From Alcaligenaceae bacterium (lineage in GTDB: Bacteria > Pseudomonadota > Gammaproteobacteria > Burkholderiales > Burkholderiaceae_B): a stretch of DNA of 7,102 nucleotides. Positions 1 through 4,904 of the stretch are shown one piece after another; the stretch's first letter is position 1; each line of letters starts with the position of its first letter. The notes below the pieces were generated by a model, which did no database searches, was not told the DNA's origin, and saw only the letters and a list, made by a program, of their open reading frames with translations. Location: assembly GCA_012511095.1 (NCBI GenBank), contig JAAZGT010000023.1, positions 1 to 7,102 on the forward strand, read 5' to 3'. A program made the position numbers and the translations under genes.

Positions 1-87
1 AAATACTCAATGAATTAAAAAATTACTTTAAAAATAACTAATGTCAACGTTTTTTAACAAAACAATGGGAACATTAACTACGTAGCA

Positions 88-123
88 TTGTCTATTGACA
101 TAGCTATCAGTATTTAATAAGCT
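88..123 (+). promoter_or_regulatory. Candidate promoter region upstream of yccA-like gene
   Basis: A perfect TTGACA lies at 95-100, but the best-spaced -10 (17 bp, TAAGCT at 118-123) is poor. An alternative pairing is TTGTCT (88-93), 17 bp, then TATTTA (111-116). The two -35 candidates overlap an interrupted inverted repeat, TGTC (89-92) with GACA (97-100). The rest of 1-194 is AT-rich with no gene visible. A promoter here is likely because the following gene opens a plus-strand unit, but the exact elements are uncertain. Confidence 0.35.
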
Positions 124-194
124 TTTTTGTTGTTTTTAGAAATTACACATAAGATTACGGTTAATCAATTAGCTAAAAAACATTTGGAGTTTTC

Positions 195-884
195 ATGAAT
201 CAATATCAACAACCTACACAGTACCAAGACCACAGCACGAGCGGTGCCGTCGTCCGTAATCGCGTACTGCGTAACACTTATATGCTATTAGCCATCTCCA
301 TGATCCCTACGGTAATTGGTGCTTGGTTAGCTCTTAAGCTAGGACTTAATCAGTTATTTAGCCCTGGCGTATCAATGATTATCTTTTTTGCGGGTGCCTT
401 TGGTCTTATGTTTTTAGTAGAACGTAACCGCAACAGTGCAGCTGGTGTCGGTTTCTTACTACTATTTACTTTCTTTATGGGCATGATGCTATCACGCATG
501 CTTGGCTTTGTTTTGAGCTTAAATGATGGCGCTAATTTAATTATGCTTGCCTTTGGTGGTACCGCTGCGATTTTTGCTACGATGGCTGCTGTGGCAACTA
601 CCGCTAAACGTGATTTCAGCAACATGACTAAAACCCTGCTAATTGGTGCGGTGATTATCATTGTTGCAGCGATTGCTAATGTCTTTTTAATGATCCCTGC
701 TTTAACACTGACTATTTCAGTGTTAGCGATTGTGATCTTCTCAGCGTTTTTGTTAGTTGATATTCAACGCATCGTTAATGGTGGTGAGACCAACTATATT
801 AGCGCTACTTTATCGGTGTACCTAAGCTTATACAATATCTTTGCGAGCTTATTAAGCATCTTAGGTATTACTAACAACGACTAA
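195..884 (+). CDS. yccA: YccA-type Bax inhibitor-1 family inner-membrane protein
   Basis: This 229-residue protein is a multi-pass inner-membrane protein of the Bax inhibitor-1 (UPF0005) family. In E. coli the relative YccA binds the FtsH protease and limits degradation of membrane proteins such as SecY. The sequence shows a soluble, Gln/Tyr-rich N-terminus (about 1-26) and then about seven hydrophobic segments (near 29-49, 58-75, 83-107, 113-134, 147-167, 170-190 and 204-225). The C-terminal GGETNYI motif (196-202) followed by a YLSLYNIFASLLSILG stretch closely resembles E. coli YccA as I remember it, which favours YccA over the YbhL branch. The ATG is preceded by GGAG at 186-189 with 5-nt spacing, and the stop is TAA. 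The gene is monocistronic, facing a convergent exporter gene across a terminator. The FtsH link is inferred from the family and is not visible here. Confidence 0.9.
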   Translation: MNQYQQPTQYQDHSTSGAVVRNRVLRNTYMLLAISMIPTVIGAWLALKLGLNQLFSPGVSMIIFFAGAFGLMFLVERNRNSAAGVGFLLLFTFFMGMMLSRMLGFVLSLNDGANLIMLAFGGTAAIFATMAAVATTAKRDFSNMTKTLLIGAVIIIVAAIANVFLMIPALTLTISVLAIVIFSAFLLVDIQRIVNGGETNYISATLSVYLSLYNIFASLLSILGITNND

Positions 885-910
885 TATTGTTTTAGTAAAA
901 CACTTTAAAG

Positions 911-945
911 CCGGTATCAATGGGTTTTCTTGGTACCGGTTTTTT
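911..945 (+). terminator. Rho-independent terminator of yccA
   Basis: The arms at 911-920 and 930-939 pair over 10 bp, including one T-G wobble, around a 9-nt loop, and are followed by six T at 940-945. It sits 26 nt past the yccA stop. Read on the minus strand the wobble becomes an A-C mismatch and the trailing T-tract is poor, so it probably serves the convergent exporter gene only weakly. Confidence 0.9.
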
Positions 946-974
946 GTTTCTAAGGGTTTTAGAGTGTCATAGCG

Positions 975-1541
975 CTAAAAGTAATAGTGACGAGCTATAG
1001 TGCCTACACCCAATACTAAAAACAGCATACAGGCGCCATAGCGCACTTGCTTAAAAGGTAATTTGCTCATTAACCATGAGCCTAGATAGATTACTGGCAC
1101 ATTAGCCAACATCATTCCAACTGTCGTTCCGGCTAGGACCATATAAAAGTCAGTGTATTTAGCGGCCAAAACAACGGTAGCAATCTGAGTTTTATCACCT
1201 ATTTCCGCAAAGAAAAAAAGCACCGTAGTCGCTAAAAATGCACCCCATTTTAGATATTTTTCATCGACCTCCTCGTCTTTATCGGGCACCAACAGCCATA
1301 AGCCGACCACAATAAAACTAATGGCAACGATCCAGCTTAGATTTGTTTCATTTAAATAGCTCGAAACCCAAACTCCAAGCCAAGCCGACACCGCATGGTT
1401 TAAAACCGTGGCGATCAAAACACCTAAAATAATGGCGGATTTACGGGCGAAAATTGCCGTTAAGAAAAGAGCTAACAACTGAGTTTTGTCGCCGACCTCA
1501 GCCAGCGCGACCGCTAAAACAGATGCGATAAAAGCGTCCAA
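975..1541 (-). CDS. TMEM165/GDT1 family cation (probable Mn2+) exporter, riboswitch-controlled
   Basis: This is a 188-residue integral inner-membrane protein of the GDT1/TMEM165 (UPF0016) family, whose members (MneA in Vibrio, Mnx in cyanobacteria, yeast Gdt1) move Mn2+ and/or Ca2+ out of the cytoplasm. Both family signatures are present: E-V-G-D-K-T-Q at 15-21 and E-I-G-D-K-T-Q at 113-119, one in each half of an inverted-repeat six-helix fold. An acidic, charged loop (about 86-98) lies between the halves. I place the start at a TTG (1539-1541) because it follows a perfect GGAGG (1547-1551) at 5-nt spacing and gives the usual family N-terminus. The longer version from a GTG at 1595 adds 18 atypical residues encoded inside the riboswitch expression platform. 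The stop is TAG. The manganese riboswitch upstream strongly supports Mn2+ as the substrate. Confidence 0.92.
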   Translation of the reverse strand: MDAFIASVLAVALAEVGDKTQLLALFLTAIFARKSAIILGVLIATVLNHAVSAWLGVWVSSYLNETNLSWIVAISFIVVGLWLLVPDKDEEVDEKYLKWGAFLATTVLFFFAEIGDKTQIATVVLAAKYTDFYMVLAGTTVGMMLANVPVIYLGSWLMSKLPFKQVRYGACMLFLVLGVGTIARHYYF

Positions 1542-1546
1542 AATAA

Positions 1547-1551
1547 CCTCC
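1547..1551 (-). promoter_or_regulatory. Shine-Dalgarno that fixes the exporter start
   Basis: On the minus strand this is GGAGG, 5 nt before the TTG at 1541. Its first two G bases (1551, 1550) can pair with the 3' strand of riboswitch helix P1, which would link ribosome access to metal binding. Confidence 0.8.
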
Positions 1552-1619
1552 AAAACAGTGGACAGACAGCACAAAGACAAGCATAAAAGGTCCACTAAAG
1601 CGTTTTACAACTGTTTTAA
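1550..1619 (-). promoter_or_regulatory. Expression platform of the Mn riboswitch: alternative SD-masking helix
   Basis: The minus-strand RNA segment AAAACAGT (1617-1610), which includes the 3' strand of aptamer helix P1, is perfectly complementary to ACTGTTTT (1559-1552). Two more G-U pairs reach the first two bases of GGAGG, giving 10 pairs. A competing hairpin pairs AGTGGAC (1596-1590) with GTCCACT (1563-1557) and can be lengthened by AAAAC (1606-1602) with GTTTT (1556-1552), leaving GGAGG free. The two folds are mutually exclusive. I infer translational ON switching: metal-stabilised P1 frees the ribosome site. No intrinsic terminator with a T-tract is seen in the leader. The pairings are read directly; the switching model is inference. 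Confidence 0.6.
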
Positions 1620-1754
1620 GTCTCGCTAATCTGCACGCTTAGAGCTGCTAAGCTCTCATGTGGTAGACGCTAACGCCATGCCAAGTCTTGTTTAAGGCAA
1701 ATATGTTGACGGCAGCTTTTTATGGATATGACGAACAACTACTCCCCTAAAAAC
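1613..1754 (-). ncRNA. yybP-ykoY manganese riboswitch aptamer
   Basis: In minus-strand order the leader carries the hallmarks of the yybP-ykoY class (Rfam RF00080): AGGGGAGTAG (1748-1739), TCGTCAT (1734-1728), GTCAACATA (1710-1702), CTACC (1666-1662) and GCGAGAC (1626-1620). P1 is formed by GTTTT (1754-1750) with AAAAC (1617-1613). A variable-arm hairpin, AGAGCT-loop-AGCTCT, lies at 1641-1656. This class senses Mn2+ and typically activates exporters such as MntP and GDT1-family proteins, which matches the gene it precedes. The putative transcription start (about 1753-1754) coincides with the 5' strand of P1. Exact aptamer boundaries are approximate. Confidence 0.93.
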
Positions 1755-1759
1755 GGAAA

Positions 1760-1788
1760 ATTATAGCCCGATAAAAATGAGGTGACAA
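1760..1788 (-). promoter_or_regulatory. Sigma70 promoter of the Mn riboswitch-exporter unit
   Basis: On the minus strand, TTGTCA (1788-1783) is followed after exactly 17 bp by a perfect TATAAT (1765-1760). Transcription should start near 1753-1754, at the first base of riboswitch P1. The -35 box lies 17 nt beyond the recO stop codon, so the unit has its own promoter immediately after the era-recO operon. Confidence 0.9.
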
Positions 1789-1805
1789 GGAAGCGATTAT
1801 ATTAT

Positions 1806-2411
1806 TTAGTCACGCAACGAACGCGCCAAGGTATGTAGGGATTGAATCACATGACGCGTTTTAAGATCACGATGCTCTAACTGCTCATCTAAGCGCTGGC
1901 GAAGCTGTTTGCGCCAATGACGGTTTTGAGTCACATCATTAAAATCAGGCATTGGCTGATCTGAGCCATAACCTGTTTTTTCTAGTAACTCCCACTCAAA
2001 GCGCCTAAGCACCGCATTTTCATTATGCTGATTAGCTAACTGTTGCAGACAATCGGCATAAATATCAAATAACTCAGGATGTGGATCTTGTGGTGCCAAG
2101 AACTTTAGAATCAGCTCATTCATATACCAAGCTGGCATTAAAGCGCGCCCTTGGATTGGGCAAAAGCCGTTATTTTCGGCACGGATTAAGGTTTTTACCT
2201 CACCCTGACCAGTCCAGCTTAGTAATAAGGGATGAAAGTGGCTCAAGATGGGCCGCATAACCGAATAAGGCCTTTTAGCCCCCTTAGCTACTGCCACCAC
2301 GATGCCATGCTCTTTAGAAAAGATATGGGCAATCACCGAGGTTTCGCTCCAGGCATAGGCATTTAGAAGATAGGCTTCAGCATCCTGAACCCGAGCTCTT
2401 CGTCTACTCAT
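1806..2411 (-). CDS. recO: DNA repair protein RecO (short form)
   Basis: RecO is the mediator that, with RecR, loads RecA onto SSB-coated single-stranded DNA in the RecFOR pathway. The 201-residue product has an N-terminal OB-fold region (about 1-80), including the K-G-A-K-R segment (43-47) after a V-V-A-V-A-K strand. A helical domain follows, with the motif W-Y-M-N-E-L (95-100) and the P-H-P-E-L-F segment (110-115), both typical of proteobacterial RecO. The L-L-E-K-T-G-Y-G segment (142-149) is normal, but the C-terminal part is much shorter than in E. coli RecO (about 242 residues). About 40 residues appear to be missing between GYG and the terminal L-K-T-R-H stretch. The ATG overlaps the end of era by 8 nt, indicating translational coupling. 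No terminator follows the TAA stop. The pdxJ gene often found next in proteobacteria is absent. Confidence 0.93.
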   Translation of the reverse strand: MSRRRARVQDAEAYLLNAYAWSETSVIAHIFSKEHGIVVAVAKGAKRPYSVMRPILSHFHPLLLSWTGQGEVKTLIRAENNGFCPIQGRALMPAWYMNELILKFLAPQDPHPELFDIYADCLQQLANQHNENAVLRRFEWELLEKTGYGSDQPMPDFNDVTQNRHWRKQLRQRLDEQLEHRDLKTRHVIQSLHTLARSLRD

Positions 2412-2871
2412 AACCTAAGTCGCGCAGTGCACTCTCTTGCTCTGACCAACCCTTACGAACCTTAATGAAGACCTCTAAAAAGACTGGCTTTTCGACCATA
2501 TCACGAATTTCTTGACGAGCCTCAGATGCAATTCGTTTCATATGTTGACCACCAGCGCCTAATAAAATAGGTCGATGGCTTTCACGCTCAACGACAACGC
2601 AAGCATTGATGTGTACACCGTTTTCATCTTCTTGCCAATCCTCAACCACCACGGTAGAAGCATAAGGCAATTCATCACCCACTAGGCGGAAGATTTTTTC
2701 TCGTAAAATCTCTGCTGCAATAAAGCGCATCGAGCGATCAGTAAGCGTATCTTCGTCAAACATAAACTCACTCTGCGGTAAACGCTGAGCAATTTCATCT
2801 AGAAGAATATCTAACTGAGTATCTCTAAGGGCACTGACTGGCACCACGGCATCATATTGATATTTAGCCAT
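2404..2871 (-). CDS. era: Era C-terminal piece: G5 motif plus KH RNA-binding domain
   Basis: This is the downstream half of the interrupted era frame, possibly translated separately from ATG 2871, which is six codons past the amber codon. The 155 residues contain the G5 loop V-S-A-L (12-15), the linker helix with T-D-R-S-M-R-F (44-50) and the KH domain with G-A-G-G-Q-H-M-K-R-I (105-114), which binds the 16S rRNA 3' end. It lacks G1-G4 and cannot be a GTPase alone. Only a weak GGGT precedes the ATG; a 4-bp hairpin (2874-2884) lies just upstream. Reinitiation by ribosomes that stopped at the amber codon is possible because of the short distance, but this is unproven. Confidence 0.5.
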   Translation of the reverse strand: MAKYQYDAVVPVSALRDTQLDILLDEIAQRLPQSEFMFDEDTLTDRSMRFIAAEILREKIFRLVGDELPYASTVVVEDWQEDENGVHINACVVVERESHRPILLGAGGQHMKRIASEARQEIRDMVEKPVFLEVFIKVRKGWSEQESALRDLGYE

Positions 2872-2886
2872 AATACCCGCGGTAAA

Positions 2887-3297
2887 CTAGAACAATTCGG
2901 CTTTGTCTTTAATGGCATCGATTTTGGAAAGTACCAAAATCACATCCTTGTCTTTGGGCAATAACGGTAAAACATTTTCATCACCAGCAGACCATTTACC
3001 AGCTTCAACCACGTGCACCACCACATCCACCTCATTTAAGGTTTGGGTGACCACGCGATTCATTAAACGGTTCATCGCCCCGCCATGACGAGTCTGAAAA
3101 CCAGGGGTATCAATAAAAACAAACTGATCGTCACCGCGTGTTAATACACCTTGAATACGATGACGGGTAGTTTGAGATTTGCGTGAGACAATTGAAATTT
3201 TAGCGCCGATTAGGGCGTTGGTCAGCGTGGATTTACCCACATTGGGACGACCCACAACCGCCACAAAACCGCAGCGTTGATTTTTAATTTCCGTCAT
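2887..3297 (-). CDS. era: Era N-terminal piece: GTPase domain truncated after G4
   Basis: This is the product of normal termination at the amber codon: 136 residues holding G1 (16-23), switch I, G3 (63-66) and the G4-like SKID (124-127), ending ...K-A-E-L-F. It lacks the last strand and helix of the G domain, the G5 loop and the whole KH domain, so alone it should not bind rRNA. The start is ATG 3297 with AGGA upstream. A TTG eight codons earlier (3321) is the alternative start, but has no comparable ribosome site. Confidence 0.6.
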   Translation of the reverse strand: MTEIKNQRCGFVAVVGRPNVGKSTLTNALIGAKISIVSRKSQTTRHRIQGVLTRGDDQFVFIDTPGFQTRHGGAMNRLMNRVVTQTLNEVDVVVHVVEAGKWSAGDENVLPLLPKDKDVILVLSKIDAIKDKAELF

Positions 3298-4057
3298 TTG
3301 ATGGTTCCTGCTCTGTGGCAACCGGTAGACTAAGTTGCATGGCTTGACGCTCTTTGTATTTTTCTTTATTAAAATGTGTTTGAGAAAGAATTGGGCGTAA
3401 CTGCTCTAAGGCCAAGGCAGCCGCACTTTGCTCTGCTTGGCGACGACTATTACCGGTGGCATCGGTAACGATATTAAGGTCCTCAACCCGACACTCTACG
3501 ACAAACTCTTGATCATGCGCGGCACCGCGCGTATCGACTACCACATACTTAGGTAAGGCCAAGCGCTTAGCTTGTAGCATCTCTTGTAATAATGTTTTGT
3601 TGTCTTTGCCCGCTGTTTTGAAATCAACATTTTCAATTAAGGGTTTATAAAGACGAGCAATCACTGTTTGTGCGGCTTCAATATTAGAGTCAAGGTAAAT
3701 GGCTCCAAAAATCGCCTCTAAGGCATCCGCTAAAATCGAGGGGCGTCTAAAACCGCCACTCTTAAGCTCACCCTCGCCCAAACGCAACACTTCGGATACA
3801 CCGAGGGTTGAAGACAAGTCGGCTAGGGTTTGCTGATTAACCAGGCTAGCCCTAATACGCGACAAATCACCCTCGTCTTCTTGTTTAAGACCTGTAAACA
3901 AGAGAGAGGCAATGGTGAAATTAAGAATTGAGTCACCAAGAAACTCGAGACGCTCATTATTTAACTGCCCGTGGCTACGGTGGGTTAAGGCGCGAGTTAA
4001 AAGAGACTCATTGCTAAACTGATAGTTTAGCTTTTCTTGTAGTTGCTTTAAATTCAT
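3284..4057 (-). CDS. rnc: Ribonuclease III
   Basis: RNase III cleaves double-stranded RNA, processes the 30S rRNA precursor and trims structured mRNAs, acting as a cytoplasmic homodimer with Mg2+. The 257-residue protein begins with the catalytic domain (about 1-145). The signature N-E-R-L-E-F-L-G-D-S (34-43) supplies acidic residues E35, E38 and D42, and D111 and E114 complete the active site in A-D-A-L-E-A-I-F-G-A. A double-stranded-RNA-binding domain follows (about 152-222, from D-N-K-T-L-L-Q-E to A-A-A-L-A-L-E-Q-L). The tail (223-257) is polar and variable. The ATG lies 9 nt after the lepB stop, without a strong SD, so coupling to lepB is likely. Its 3' end overlaps era, pairing an rRNA-processing nuclease with a 30S assembly GTPase, as is common in proteobacteria. 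Confidence 0.97.
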   Translation of the reverse strand: MNLKQLQEKLNYQFSNESLLTRALTHRSHGQLNNERLEFLGDSILNFTIASLLFTGLKQEDEGDLSRIRASLVNQQTLADLSSTLGVSEVLRLGEGELKSGGFRRPSILADALEAIFGAIYLDSNIEAAQTVIARLYKPLIENVDFKTAGKDNKTLLQEMLQAKRLALPKYVVVDTRGAAHDQEFVVECRVEDLNIVTDATGNSRRQAEQSAAALALEQLRPILSQTHFNKEKYKERQAMQLSLPVATEQEPSNDGN

Positions 4058-4066
4058 AAGTTGCTT

Positions 4067-4882
4067 TTACTTAATGGACCCAATACGATCAAAGTTAAAG
4101 CCCAAATTCATCCAAATAAAAAATGCCTTACCGACAATATTTTCCTCGGGTACAAAACCCCAGAAACGACTGTCGACACTGTTATCTCTATTATCACCTA
4201 AAGCAAAATAATGTGCATCAGGCACAGTGCAACTCATTTGTGCTGCACTATATTCACAATGGTCTATAAATGGAAAACGAATGTGTGGGCGAGCCGAGTT
4301 TTCATAAGGTAACTTTAGAATAGTATAAGACTTAGACTCACCAATTTCAGCATATTGCTGAGGTGCACCTGCTTGCTGCTCTGGATTGATATATGGACCT
4401 AAATCCATTTGACCATAAAGCGTGCCATTAACCGTCAGAGTCTTATTGATATTGTCATAAACCAGTTGATCACCCGGCAAAGCAACAATACGCTTAATGT
4501 AATCCACCTCTGGCTGTGGTGGGTAGCGGAAAACCACCACATCACCACGTTCGGGTGAGCCAACAGAGATTAGCTTTTTATTGATTACGGGGAAAACCAC
4601 ACCATAAGAAAACTTATTTGCCAAAATCATATCTTTGGCTTCTAAGGTCGGTAACATCGAACCCGATGGGATACGAAAGGGCTCCACCACAAAGCTACGT
4701 AACACAAAGACGGCTAGGAGCACAGGGAAAAAACTGTGCACCACATCGATAAACCAGCCTCTATGCTTAGCCTCAGCATCTCCGTACTTTGCCACTCTTC
4801 GTGGTTTTAGTGCAAAGCGATCGATGACCTTAACTAAGCCTGCAACCACCAATAAGAGTAATAAAATTAGGGCGTAATCCAT
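4067..4882 (-). CDS. lepB: Signal peptidase I
   Basis: LepB removes signal peptides from proteins exported by Sec or Tat, with its active site on the periplasmic face of the inner membrane. The 271-residue protein has two N-terminal membrane helices (about 3-20 and 47-65) separated by a basic cytoplasmic loop (R22-R41). The catalytic Ser-Lys dyad is S75 in P-S-G-S-M-L-P-T and K130 in D-Y-I-K-R. The conserved box G-D-N-R-D-N-S (229-235) followed by D-S-R-F-W-G is intact. C209 and C218 may form a periplasmic disulfide. It starts 22 nt after the lepA stop. Length and the intervening beta-region are compatible with betaproteobacterial LepB. No DUF4845 gene lies between lepB and rnc, unlike in some Burkholderiales. 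Confidence 0.97.
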   Translation of the reverse strand: MDYALILLLLLVVAGLVKVIDRFALKPRRVAKYGDAEAKHRGWFIDVVHSFFPVLLAVFVLRSFVVEPFRIPSGSMLPTLEAKDMILANKFSYGVVFPVINKKLISVGSPERGDVVVFRYPPQPEVDYIKRIVALPGDQLVYDNINKTLTVNGTLYGQMDLGPYINPEQQAGAPQQYAEIGESKSYTILKLPYENSARPHIRFPFIDHCEYSAAQMSCTVPDAHYFALGDNRDNSVDSRFWGFVPEENIVGKAFFIWMNLGFNFDRIGSIK

Positions 4883-4904
4883 GACTATTTAACTGCTCCG
4901 CTGA

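Larger units (their letters stand above)
2404..3297 (-). pseudogene. era: GTPase Era, full-length frame interrupted by an in-frame amber codon
   Basis: Era is a membrane-associated GTPase that binds the 3' end of 16S rRNA and helps mature the 30S subunit; it is essential or nearly so in most bacteria. From ATG 3297 the frame encodes 297 codon positions, close to E. coli Era (301). Visible motifs are G1 GRPNVGKS (16-23), the switch-I region K-S-Q-T-T-R-H-R (40-47), G3 DTPG (63-66), G4 as SKID (124-127), G5 SA (155-156) and a KH domain with GAGG (247-250) ending in L-G-Y-E. Codon 137 is TAG (2887-2889); the frame is unchanged on both sides and the spacing matches E. coli without gaps, so this is a nonsense substitution rather than an indel. 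The start overlaps rnc by 14 nt and has AGGA 8 nt upstream. Typed as pseudogene because of the stop, but function may survive by suppression or restart. Confidence 0.85.

Noticed and set aside
350..661. Minus-strand ORF inside yccA
   Set aside because: It lies wholly antisense to a well-supported membrane protein gene, has no recognisable family features, and is a frame shadow.
975..977. Genome-wide recoding of TAG as a sense codon
   Set aside because: The exporter (975-977) and era itself (2404-2406) both end at TAG where their families end, so TAG appears to act as a stop here.
2872..2889. Frameshift as the cause of the era break
   Set aside because: The two halves are in the same frame, five sense codons lie between the stop and the ATG, and the spacing matches intact Era; only a nonsense codon is needed.
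2903..3088. Plus-strand ORF inside the era N-terminal piece
   Set aside because: It is antisense to conserved GTPase sequence and has no independent support.
4635..4877. Plus-strand ORF inside lepB
   Set aside because: It is antisense to the signal peptidase membrane and catalytic region; a composition-driven shadow.
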